From NCBI GenBank assembly GCA_015233295.1, contig JADFYC010000009.1:1-23984 (forward strand): a DNA stretch of 23,984 nt, given 5' to 3'. Shown one piece after another: positions 6,640 to 14,890 of the stretch (its first letter is position 1; each line of letters starts with the position of its first letter). Both the position numbers and the translations under genes were made by a program. The notes under the pieces were generated by a model that searched no databases, was not told where the DNA came from, and saw only the letters and a program-made list of their open reading frames with translations. This stretch comes from Deltaproteobacteria bacterium. Its GTDB lineage: Bacteria; Desulfobacterota; JADFXK01.

Positions 6640-9600
6640 TTAGCTCTCCTGGGCGCCCGCCGCATTATGCTTTTTTTCATCCAGACATCGGCGGACTACT
6701 TCAGCCACTGATTTTTTATTTAAAGGCTTCATAACAAACTCTCGTATTCCTATTGATTTAGCTCGGTCTTCCGATATCATTTCACTGAACCCGGTACACA
6801 AGATGATGGGCATGTCGGGTCGAATAGACAAAATCTCTTTGGCCAGGTCGGCGCCGGTCATCTTAGGCATGGTGTAGTCGGTGATGACCAGATCAAATTT
6901 ATCCGGTTGCTTCCGGAAGGTCTCCAGAGCTTCAACACTCTCCGACACCGTCGTTACCTGGTAGCCGAATTGGCTCAACATCTTTTGACACAAATCACAC
7001 AATACCATCTCATCATCCACAAACAGAATTCGTTCCGTCCCTTGGGGTAAGGTGCGGGAGGAATCATTAGCGGTTTCGGGTTCGCGGTCAATCCGGGGGA
7101 GGTAGGCGCTGAATGTTGAACCCTTCTCTGGTTCACTGTAAACCATTATCGTCCCCTGGTGACGTTTAACAATCCCATGGACGACGGCCAGCCCAAACCC
7201 GGTGCCTTCGCCGGCCTCCTTGGTCGTGAAGTATGGTTCGAATATGCGTTCGATAGTCGCTTGATCCATCCCGTGACCGGTATCGCTGACCGTCAGTCTC
7301 AGATATGGTCCTGGGCGTAATTCAGGGTACCCGGCGGCAGTATCGGCGTCAAACTCTGCCTCACTCAAACCTATTTCCAACACGCCGCCGTGTTCGCGCA
7401 TGGCGTGAGCGGCATTAGTGCAGAGATTGATCAAAACCTGGTGAATTTGAGTCGCGTCGGCCAGAGCGGCGGTCGTTTTGGCTGCTATGTTTTGGTGGAT
7501 CTCGATAGTCGTCGGGATAGAAGCCCGGAGTAGTTTGAGGGATTCCTTGATCAACGGACTAAGCTCAATGGGTAACATCTCCTGTTCCCCGCCCATCCGG
7601 CTGAACATAAGGATTTGTTTAACTAATTCCTTGGCCCGATTGGCCGCGCGGAGGACCTGGCATAAATCCTGGTGCATAGAACTTTGTTTTGGCAGCTCGG
7701 CCAGGATCATCTCGGTATAGCCGATGATAGGGGCCAGGATGTTGTTAAAGTCATGGGCGATGCCTCCGGCCAGGGACCCGATGGCCTCCATCTTCTGCGC
7801 CTGGCGCAACTGATCTTCAAGCCGTTTCCGGCTGGTATAGTCGAAGATCACGCCGTCAACGTATATGGGCTGACCATCGACCCCGTATATCGGCTTGCCC
7901 CGCTCCGAAACGTGCCTGACGGCGCCATCCTTGTGCCGAAGCCGGTATCTGACTTCGAAAAACCTGTTCTCGGCCATGGCCTGCTTGACCACGGATGCCA
8001 CTCGATCTCTATCTTCCGGGACAATCAGGGGATCAATGGAACAAACATTCCCCTGGGTCAATTCATCTGGTTCGTATCCGGTCAAGCCTGGCAGCATGTG
8101 GTTGAGGAACTGCATGTGCCGGTTCTCTTGCACATGAATTCGATAGACCAGCCCAGGCAAATTTTGAGCCAGTGTCCGATAGGAAAACTCACTCTGCCGT
8201 AGGGCTTCTTCCGCCCGCTTTCTTTCGGTGATATCCTGGACGCTAATTGCTTCATATAACACGTGGCCGGGATCGTCTTTCACCGCGGTGATATCAACCA
8301 GCGCCGGAAAGACCGTCCCGTTTCGGCGAATATGTCCCAATTCAAAAGTGTGACGCCCACTATCATGGGTCAAGCGTACATATGGCGGTAACTCCTGACG
8401 ATATTCTGGGGCAATTATCTGAACGATGGGCCGGCCGGTGAGTTCTTCGACGGTGTAGCCATGCATCCTGGCAAAGGCCGGGTTCACCATCTCCAGGGTC
8501 CGGCCGTCGGCACTGCCGATACCCACGCCCCATTCGGCATTTTCAAAGAGATGCGCCCACTTTCGAATCGTCTCTTCGGCCTGTTTGCGGGCTGAAATAT
8601 CTTGAACACTGCCATGGTAGAAGACCTGGCCGTGATCAGTTACAGTTTTCACCACACAAAACGACACCGGGACCAAGGTCCCATCCTTCTTTTTCAATGA
8701 GACTTCAAAATCCGATACCTTAACTTCAGTATCCAGCCTGTCCAGTAAACGCTTGCGGTCTTGGGGATCGGCATAAAGCTCAATTATGGGCGTATGCAGT
8801 AAATTTTCCTCAGAATCATAACCCAGCATATCAACTAGGGCCAGATTCACGGTCAGGACTTGTCCACCCGGAGTCGACTTGAACAGGCCGATGGGCACAT
8901 TCGTCTGCAGGGTGCGGAAGTTTTCTTCGTTACTTCGGAGTGCTTCTTCGACCAGCCGGCGACGCTCGATTTCGCTGGTTAACTCATCAAAGGTGACCTT
9001 TAGGTTGTTGGTCAATTCATTAACGGCCAGGACAATCTGGTCCAGTTCGTCCGCCCGATCGGGAGGAGCGAGACGTTTTTTTATAACCAATGGCTGATTC
9101 GAATTCAGAGGATTGAGTTTAACCAGATAACCAGCGATATTATTCAGCCGTCTGGTGACAACAATTTGAAAAATAAATAAGATAAAGAGCGAGGTGAGAA
9201 AAACCTGGATCCCCTGAGACACCAGAATGAGAACGGCTCTACCTGATATGGCGCCGTAAACGTCATTTAGGCCGGCCGTAATGTGGGTGACTCCAATTTG
9301 AAGCATCTTGCCGTTATGGGAGTGGGTCAGTTCAAATTCACGGTGAAGAGTCAAATCCGATCGATCCTTACCTGACTTTACGACCAACTCGTTATTGGCT
9401 TTTATGTCGACATAGATGATATACGGAATCCGTCTGATGCTATCTAGTTGCGCTTGAAGTTGTTCCCGGTCCATCAACCACAGGCTGAGCGTGATGGCCT
9501 GAGAGTAGCTTTCCTGAATCCATTTAAAATCTTCTTCGATGGACCTGATTTCTCTTCGATAATCGATATAGACATGAATGGCGGTGGTCAATAGGGTGAC

Positions 9601-9672
9601 AACGAGGCTAAAAGCGAGTATGGCCAGGAGTAATCGGTAACCGATGACTTGTCTGTATTTACGATTTTCCAT
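6640..9672 (-). CDS. Membrane hybrid sensor histidine kinase with three PAS domains and a receiver
   Basis: 1010 residues. In order: TM1 (about 12-33); a periplasmic loop of about 115 residues; TM2 (about 147-172); a HAMP-like linker; a short coiled coil (about 225-250); and three PAS/PAC modules (about 246-365, 366-490, 491-616, ending in SVQDIS, SVQDIT and FDYTSR). The HisKA domain carries phosphoacceptor His640 (GGIAHDFNNILAP). The HATPase domain has N box LINLCTNAAHAM, DTGHG at 797-801 and GTGFGLAVV. The C-terminal receiver has acidic pair 886-887, phosphoacceptor Asp932 (ITDYTMP) and Lys982. All catalytic residues look intact. The H-to-D relay ends in a receiver with no output domain, so a downstream Hpt or regulator would be needed. 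It starts 18 bases after the solute-binding protein stop and is probably co-expressed with it. The stimulus is unknown. Confidence 0.95.
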   Translation of the reverse strand: MENRKYRQVIGYRLLLAILAFSLVVTLLTTAIHVYIDYRREIRSIEEDFKWIQESYSQAITLSLWLMDREQLQAQLDSIRRIPYIIYVDIKANNELVVKSGKDRSDLTLHREFELTHSHNGKMLQIGVTHITAGLNDVYGAISGRAVLILVSQGIQVFLTSLFILFIFQIVVTRRLNNIAGYLVKLNPLNSNQPLVIKKRLAPPDRADELDQIVLAVNELTNNLKVTFDELTSEIERRRLVEEALRSNEENFRTLQTNVPIGLFKSTPGGQVLTVNLALVDMLGYDSEENLLHTPIIELYADPQDRKRLLDRLDTEVKVSDFEVSLKKKDGTLVPVSFCVVKTVTDHGQVFYHGSVQDISARKQAEETIRKWAHLFENAEWGVGIGSADGRTLEMVNPAFARMHGYTVEELTGRPIVQIIAPEYRQELPPYVRLTHDSGRHTFELGHIRRNGTVFPALVDITAVKDDPGHVLYEAISVQDITERKRAEEALRQSEFSYRTLAQNLPGLVYRIHVQENRHMQFLNHMLPGLTGYEPDELTQGNVCSIDPLIVPEDRDRVASVVKQAMAENRFFEVRYRLRHKDGAVRHVSERGKPIYGVDGQPIYVDGVIFDYTSRKRLEDQLRQAQKMEAIGSLAGGIAHDFNNILAPIIGYTEMILAELPKQSSMHQDLCQVLRAANRAKELVKQILMFSRMGGEQEMLPIELSPLIKESLKLLRASIPTTIEIHQNIAAKTTAALADATQIHQVLINLCTNAAHAMREHGGVLEIGLSEAEFDADTAAGYPELRPGPYLRLTVSDTGHGMDQATIERIFEPYFTTKEAGEGTGFGLAVVHGIVKRHQGTIMVYSEPEKGSTFSAYLPRIDREPETANDSSRTLPQGTERILFVDDEMVLCDLCQKMLSQFGYQVTTVSESVEALETFRKQPDKFDLVITDYTMPKMTGADLAKEILSIRPDMPIILCTGFSEMISEDRAKSIGIREFVMKPLNKKSVAEVVRRCLDEKKHNAAGAQES

Positions 9673-9690
9673 TTATCCGCCCGGCTTCTT

Positions 9691-10413
9691 TTATTGCATC
9701 TGGAGGGGCACGGTCTCATCTATGATCTTTTTATACGTTCCATCTTCCTTCATGGTTTTGATGGCCGCGGCCAATTCAGGCGCCAACGCCTGATGTTTTT
9801 TGTGCAGATAAATGTACATACTTCGCTTGGCCAGCGCGGGACTGAGCGTCTTGATCCGGACCAGTTTCATATCGTCCAACAGAACCAGGCCTTGCCGTTT
9901 GTCGTACACGACCACATCAGCCTTATCCTGAGCCAGGAGATTGAACAACACCCGCTCATCCTTGACCCTGATTAAAGACTTCGCCCCCACGATACTGGTT
10001 TCCAATATCTTCCAACCGGTGATGATACCCACATTATATGGCTTGAGGCTGGCCCAGTTGGTGGTCTGAATAGTCAGATTTTTGGTGAAAGCCGTGAACT
10101 CAAATTCGGTCACCTCTTCCGGGACCCGGACCAGGTTGGGGTAGAGACTGGTTATACCGCTGATTCGGGCGAAATTTCCATCATCTATGCCCTCATTGGC
10201 ATTAATCAAAGCCCGTTCCGAAGGCAGTACGATGATTTTGACTCCCACCCCGATTCTTTTACAGGCTTCCATTATCACTCGGTCACCCAGTCCGGTGTGG
10301 TCCTTGGTGGCATTAGGCGCGGCGTTGGACGTATTCAGCACCAACACCGGCCGGCCGTAGACCGATGATGTCATTATAAGAACGAACCAGATTAAAAGGA
10401 AAGCTTTTTTCAC
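9691..10413 (-). CDS. Periplasmic solute-binding protein, family 3 type
   Basis: The 240-residue product has an N-terminal signal peptide (Lys-rich start, hydrophobic core about residues 4-17, likely cleavage near SVYG). The mature part resembles bacterial family 3 solute-binding proteins: LVLNTSNAAPN, then DHTGLGDRVIMEACKRIG, an inter-lobe region, the GIITGWKI strand, and a closing MKEDGTYKKIID helix, which is very typical of the family. GTG is the start, with AGGA a few bases upstream. The ATG overlapping it is out of frame. No ABC permease or ATPase is adjacent. The gene lies 18 bases upstream of a membrane sensor kinase, so a role in ligand sensing rather than transport is the simplest inference. 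The 182 bases before it hold no recognisable gene; AT-rich sequence at about 10430-10460 may contain the promoter, but no clear -35 box was found. Confidence 0.9.
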   Translation of the reverse strand: MKKAFLLIWFVLIMTSSVYGRPVLVLNTSNAAPNATKDHTGLGDRVIMEACKRIGVGVKIIVLPSERALINANEGIDDGNFARISGITSLYPNLVRVPEEVTEFEFTAFTKNLTIQTTNWASLKPYNVGIITGWKILETSIVGAKSLIRVKDERVLFNLLAQDKADVVVYDKRQGLVLLDDMKLVRIKTLSPALAKRSMYIYLHKKHQALAPELAAAIKTMKEDGTYKKIIDETVPLQMQ

Positions 10414-10595
10414 ATTATTTCCTGGTTTGCAGATATAATTAATATAAATAAGCTATATCTTCCGGGTGACACCACGCCTGGATCGCGGACAATCGAATCA
10501 GGGCTGGCCGGGTGCGTCCAGGTGTGATGGGTGGGCGACGCTGCAGCCTCTGTGAGGGAGAAACGGATTAGGATATGGTGAACAAACCATGACAC

Positions 10596-13481
10596 TCATA
10601 GAAGTGTATTTACTGGGACAACATCCACACTTTGGTTGGATGTATCTAATTCTTCAAATCCGCTCGATTGTAGACGTGATTTCTTAACATTTTCTTTAAG
10701 ATGATTTAACTCGCGTGGAAGTTTAGTTTTTCTATCTGTTCTCGCCAGGAGTAGCTGATTAGCGGCCCACCCCACCACATGCCTAAGATTAGCCCCTCTC
10801 AGATTAGTCTCGCGTAAATCTGAAAAAGCTAAATCTGCCTCTCTAAGGTCGGCTCGGCTCAAATCGGTCGCGTTCAAACGGGCACTGTTCAAATTGGTTT
10901 TGTTCAGTTTACATCCTCGCAAATTAGCACCATTGAGATTAGCATGAGCCAAGATGATCCCTTCCAGGTTAACACCTCTCAAATCTAAACCGCTTAGATC
11001 TGCACCGCTCAAGTCTGCACCGGTCAAGTCTGCGCCGGTCAAGTCTGCCTTGATCAGGCGTGCGCTGGTCAGGTGTGCATAGGATAGGTCGGCTCCACGT
11101 AAGTCAGCACCGCGCAGGTCAGCACCGCTCAAGCCAGCTTTGATCAGTTCTGCTCCGTTAAGGTCAGCGCCGTTCAGGTTAGCAGTATCTAGTTTAGCTC
11201 TGTTCAGTTTAGCACAGGTTAGATACGCATTGGACAGATCTGTTCCACGTAAGTTGGCATCGTTCAGGTCAGCTCCTTTCAGGGAAGCTCCACGTAGGTT
11301 GGTGTTTTTTAGGTCTGCTCCTGACAGGGCGGCGCGCATGAGGTTGGCTGTGGATAAGTTACTATTTTGTAGATTGAGACCTATCCAAACGACGTCACTC
11401 AAATTAGTGTCGCTCAGGTCAACACCACTCAGGTCAGCGCCGTCCAGTTTCGCTCTTCTCAAGTCAGCATATCTCAGGTTGGCGCTATTCAGGTTGGCGC
11501 CATTCAGGTCAGCATCGCACAGGTCAGCGCGACTCATGTCAGCGCCTTTAAGATTAGCATTGGCCAAATCGGTATCGTCGAGTCGGAAGCCGGACATATT
11601 GAGGCCAGACAATTCGGTCTTATTGAACGAGACTATGTGACTCAGGAAGACGCGTATCTCGCTGTTGAGGTCAGCGTAACCTAGGTCATTAGTCTTGTTT
11701 CTAAGTCGGTCGAAAAAGCATTCTGCAATAAAGTACTCCTGGAAAGATTTATGAATAAATTTATAATTTCCCTCCTTATCACGATTTAAGAAAGCGCAAG
11801 TGGTTATCTCGTATTTGTAATAGTCATCGTCTAAAGCGGTCGCTCTATCCTCGATATAGTTAACGTCAGGACGATCTAATTTTGAATAATGAATGGAGGC
11901 GGAGCCACCTTCCTTGAACATTTTTGTAGCCACCTGCCACATGAAAGCCCGTTTGCCCACGGGTGTCATGTGGGATCGCCAATCGTCCCGTTGTATCCAT
12001 TGGTCGGTGTAGGTTCGATAAAGATCAGCAACATTTACTTTTTCTTCATCCTTCAGCTTCTGGAGGGTTTCGATGATCATCTCCAACAGCAAGGGCCGTT
12101 TGGAGAGTCCTTTGAGGTCATAAATATCGTCAATTAATTCTAGAACTGCCTGAGCAGTAGAATCATCGGTTACCATCCGAACATACTCCCTTACCTGGTC
12201 TTCATTGAATTCTTTCAGATAAAGTCGTGTTATTTCGAAATCGGTCCCATTGATGTAGTCTCGATATACGGTCGCATAGTCTGTTTTGAATACACCTCTT
12301 AGCATATGTTCTATTTGTTCTTCGGATGGGAAAGCGTGAGTGCGGCAGGTTAGAATAATCTTATTAGCCTGTGCAGGAGAGCCGGTCTTGGTAGTCATGA
12401 AGATGGTGTTTTCGAAGGATAATTTGGTCAGTTCCTTTAAGTTTCGACAGGTTAATTCATTATCGGAGAGAGAAGCCAGTTCGTCGAATCCATCCATGAA
12501 AAAGACAAACTTGCCGGCCAGGGCCAGGTCTTGAAAAGCGGGCAAGGAGACTTCAATTTCGAGTCTTTCAAACACCTCTCTAATGATGAAATCTTCTAAA
12601 TTTAATTCCTGCTGATAATCCTTTAAGGAAATAAAGATGGGGATGCGGGCCGTTTCATCTTGCAGATATTTTTCGGCCAGCTCAACAAAATAGTGAAGAG
12701 AAAATGAAGATTTACCCGTTCCAAAATCACCCAACAAGGTCAAGAAGCTATTGGAGGATTTGTCCAAGAACTGTTCCACTGCTTTATCTAAAAGACTTTC
12801 ATTTTCCTCTTTATCAATACAGTATGATTGGACATAATAATTGTTCAAATCAGCCCGGCCCATGGGTTCAATCAAGAAGTTTTCATCATTGTGTTTAACT
12901 TTTTCTCTGTTTCTGTATTGCCAGACAACTCGTTTCAGATAGGCCGACATCTTGTTCAGGAGGACGGATTTTATCTCATATGATTCATTTGGTACGGTCA
13001 AGACTTCCGGCAAAATATCAGGCGTGTCAAAATCATAAATGCCGAAGATCCAATGATAAAAATCCGGAGCAGTCAGTGCCAATCTTTTATGAAATTCAGG
13101 CGATACCCAGAAGACCAGAGAATAAGGTTTCCGACTTAAGATATCTCTGCCTAGCTGCAGGTAGTGCAGGAGTTGCTTGATCTTTTCCTCGGGCAATTCT
13201 TCTATGCCCAGGATGTGGAGAATATTGGGACGCCGGCCCATATGTTCAAAGCTGAACCAAAAAAATTTGGTGAACTCGGACTTGACTTCATCCATGGGAA
13301 TGGAAAAGTGAAATTGCTCGGGTAAGTCATGCCGCAGCCGTTTGATCACTGCCTCCGGCATGGCTTTATCGCTGTATCGTGCAAGGAATATCCCGCCGAT
13401 CTCGCAGATCCGTAATTCCAATGCAAGTTCTTCATATGAACGCAAAAAATCAGCCTGGGATATCTTTAAGGTTAGTCCCAT
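10596..13481 (-). CDS. NACHT-type STAND ATPase with C-terminal pentapeptide-repeat domain
   Basis: 961 residues from the ATG at 13481, chosen because AGAGGTG lies just upstream; a GTG at 13502 would add 7 residues. Residues about 1-200 are an uncharacterised N-terminal region with the block LVFWVSPEFHKRLALTAPDF, which I recall from other STAND ATPases. The NACHT/P-loop module follows: Walker A GDFGTGKSS (251-259), Walker B FVFFMDGFDE (325-334), a sensor-like ILTCR (Arg380), the GLSKRPLLL segment (458-466) and the winged-helix-type FIHKSFQEYF (575-584). Residues 624-903 form 56 consecutive pentapeptide repeats (A-D/N-L-x-x type), capped by RTDRKTKLP. No nuclease, TIR, protease or membrane segment is recognised. 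Its ATG overlaps the stop of the upstream AAA+ gene by 10 bases, so the two are translationally coupled. A nucleotide-switched sensor or defence role is inference only. The region is AT-rich compared with the flanking aro genes. Confidence 0.93.
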   Translation of the reverse strand: MGLTLKISQADFLRSYEELALELRICEIGGIFLARYSDKAMPEAVIKRLRHDLPEQFHFSIPMDEVKSEFTKFFWFSFEHMGRRPNILHILGIEELPEEKIKQLLHYLQLGRDILSRKPYSLVFWVSPEFHKRLALTAPDFYHWIFGIYDFDTPDILPEVLTVPNESYEIKSVLLNKMSAYLKRVVWQYRNREKVKHNDENFLIEPMGRADLNNYYVQSYCIDKEENESLLDKAVEQFLDKSSNSFLTLLGDFGTGKSSFSLHYFVELAEKYLQDETARIPIFISLKDYQQELNLEDFIIREVFERLEIEVSLPAFQDLALAGKFVFFMDGFDELASLSDNELTCRNLKELTKLSFENTIFMTTKTGSPAQANKIILTCRTHAFPSEEQIEHMLRGVFKTDYATVYRDYINGTDFEITRLYLKEFNEDQVREYVRMVTDDSTAQAVLELIDDIYDLKGLSKRPLLLEMIIETLQKLKDEEKVNVADLYRTYTDQWIQRDDWRSHMTPVGKRAFMWQVATKMFKEGGSASIHYSKLDRPDVNYIEDRATALDDDYYKYEITTCAFLNRDKEGNYKFIHKSFQEYFIAECFFDRLRNKTNDLGYADLNSEIRVFLSHIVSFNKTELSGLNMSGFRLDDTDLANANLKGADMSRADLCDADLNGANLNSANLRYADLRRAKLDGADLSGVDLSDTNLSDVVWIGLNLQNSNLSTANLMRAALSGADLKNTNLRGASLKGADLNDANLRGTDLSNAYLTCAKLNRAKLDTANLNGADLNGAELIKAGLSGADLRGADLRGADLSYAHLTSARLIKADLTGADLTGADLSGADLSGLDLRGVNLEGIILAHANLNGANLRGCKLNKTNLNSARLNATDLSRADLREADLAFSDLRETNLRGANLRHVVGWAANQLLLARTDRKTKLPRELNHLKENVKKSRLQSSGFEELDTSNQSVDVVPVNTLL
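10773..11612 (-). repeat. DNA encoding 56 tandem pentapeptide repeats
   Basis: The 15-base periodic pattern (on the plus strand, words such as AGGTCAGC and AAGTCTGC every 15 bases) codes for residues 624-903 of the NACHT protein. The first repeat position is Leu in 53 of 56 units, Met in two and Trp in one, with no insertion or deletion anywhere. Pentapeptide repeats fold as a right-handed quadrilateral beta-helix with four repeats per turn, so this segment predicts about 14 turns. Confidence 0.9.
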
Positions 13482-14719
13482 TTGAGCACCTCTTTTAAAC
13501 ACGGGTGAGCGTCATACCACGTGTGAGAGCCACTCTGTCGATATTCTAAGACATGCGAATCATGTAACAGAGTATCCAATAATGCATTCGGTGGTCTTTT
13601 CTTGGTGCGCCAGACGTCCTCTAACGCTTTGTCATGCGTATGAGGGTCAAGCCGATTATATTTTTTGACGTAATCTGCTTTGACTTTGGCTTTGACTCTG
13701 CTGACCACGTCTTGTTCTATTATGGAGGAGTTGTCGCGTATAGCCTCCTTGCAGGCATCCTGCATATAACTGATCAGATCACGCAGCACCCCGCCACTAA
13801 GCTTAATCAGTTCTTCCAGGGCTTTTTCCGCGACCAGGTGTTTTTCAATTCTTTTCCACACCAACTCCTTTAAATAAGCGAAATTATCCTTCAGGGGTTG
13901 GTGGTCGGCGTCTTTCAGAGGCACCGGGGAAATAAACTGGCTTGAATATTCACCTGTTAACGGATTAATTGACATCAGGAAGAATGTTTCTAATGGAAAA
14001 GTATGTATAAATTTAACATCTTGAACTGTATCCAGGTGGCCCTCTTCCTTTGAGACTTCTATTGCTTCAGAGGCTCCCATCTCATCAATCGCGTCTATGA
14101 TAATAATCACTTTTTTTCCCGTTTGGCGAACGATGTTTTGGCAGGCTCTGCAAAAGCTACCTCTAAGTGTAATATTTCGTGTCCGTTCGTCCATTGGCGA
14201 AGTAGCAGGAGAACTCTGCCCTAGGGGGAGTTTCAAGGACAAAAATGGAAGCAACTTTAGGGCAACTTCAATTTTCGATCCCGAACGCGTGACGGATGGT
14301 TCATCAGTCATCTTCTTGAACTTCAGAGCTTCATGGGAAAAGGCTACTTCATCATTGTTTGTTGATCCCAGCAACTGGAGATATGTAATTTCTAATAAGC
14401 TCTTATTTTCACTTTCAATGAGTTCTAGCATTTCCTTAGCTGAGAAGAAGACAATATGATATTTATTCTTCCACAGGTTATCTTCATGTATCAGTTTTAT
14501 AATCTTATTCAAGGTAGTCGATTTTCCGCAACCAGGTTGGCCAAAGACCAGTATTTTGTGAGAATCATCTGGAGATTGAAGCGCTTCCTTGATTTGGGTT
14601 ATGAAATTATTTGTCAAATCATCTACGTAGAATCTTTCGATTTCTTCATCTTGTAATGGCCGGGGGCCAAAATTATTATACGCCTTAGCGAAGGCTTCGA
14701 AATTGTTCTGCTGGTCCAT
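13472..14719 (-). CDS. AAA+ ATPase (Orc/Cdc6-like layout) paired with the NACHT protein
   Basis: The start is placed at the ATG at 14719, preceded by AGGAG at good spacing. The longest frame begins at 14776 without an SD. The 415-residue product begins FGPRPLQDEEIERFYVDD. Walker A is GQPGCGKST (60-68), and Walker B with an acidic Asp-Glu is VIIIIDAIDEM (204-214). A sensor 2-like helix, SGGVLRDLI, lies at 308-316. A probable winged-helix C-terminus (about 371-415) contains LLDTLLHDSHVLEYR and WYDAHPCLKEVL. The order P-loop, sensor 2, winged helix is like Orc1/Cdc6 and TniB-type AAA+ proteins, but I recognise no specific family. There are no membrane segments or signal peptide. It overlaps the NACHT gene by 10 bases and follows aroE by 171 bases; that gap shows no other gene. 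Codon composition is AT-rich (one 60-base sample 19/60 G+C). Confidence 0.9.
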   Translation of the reverse strand: MDQQNNFEAFAKAYNNFGPRPLQDEEIERFYVDDLTNNFITQIKEALQSPDDSHKILVFGQPGCGKSTTLNKIIKLIHEDNLWKNKYHIVFFSAKEMLELIESENKSLLEITYLQLLGSTNNDEVAFSHEALKFKKMTDEPSVTRSGSKIEVALKLLPFLSLKLPLGQSSPATSPMDERTRNITLRGSFCRACQNIVRQTGKKVIIIIDAIDEMGASEAIEVSKEEGHLDTVQDVKFIHTFPLETFFLMSINPLTGEYSSQFISPVPLKDADHQPLKDNFAYLKELVWKRIEKHLVAEKALEELIKLSGGVLRDLISYMQDACKEAIRDNSSIIEQDVVSRVKAKVKADYVKKYNRLDPHTHDKALEDVWRTKKRPPNALLDTLLHDSHVLEYRQSGSHTWYDAHPCLKEVLKWD

Positions 14720-14890
14720 ATTCAGCGTCTCCTGTGCTTCAGGTGAACTTTCGGGAATTACGACAGCCGTCGCCATCGGGTGGTTGGACGGCAGCCCAGT
14801 TGCTTAGTGCTACAGCTTGATAGAGTGTTGCGGCAATGGAATTGTGGGGAGTCCCGGAGTCACCCCAACCAGGCCGAGCCGATCATTCCC

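Noticed and set aside
10410..10595. 61-codon minus-strand frame between the NACHT and binding-protein genes
   Set aside because: GTG start without SD, His/Pro/Thr-rich product with no domain; it probably reflects chance openness of the gap.
10773..11612. Periodic short repeats that could suggest a CRISPR array
   Set aside because: The period is 15 bases and entirely coding; there are no spacers and no cas genes.
11140..11640. 166-codon plus-strand frame opposite the pentapeptide repeats
   Set aside because: Its Arg/Ser/Ala/Leu periodicity is the antisense shadow of the 15-base repeat; no SD and no domain.
14777..14890. Possible terminator (TGGGG/CCCCA) after aroE
   Set aside because: Only five base pairs with a 13-base loop and no T-tract; not convincing.
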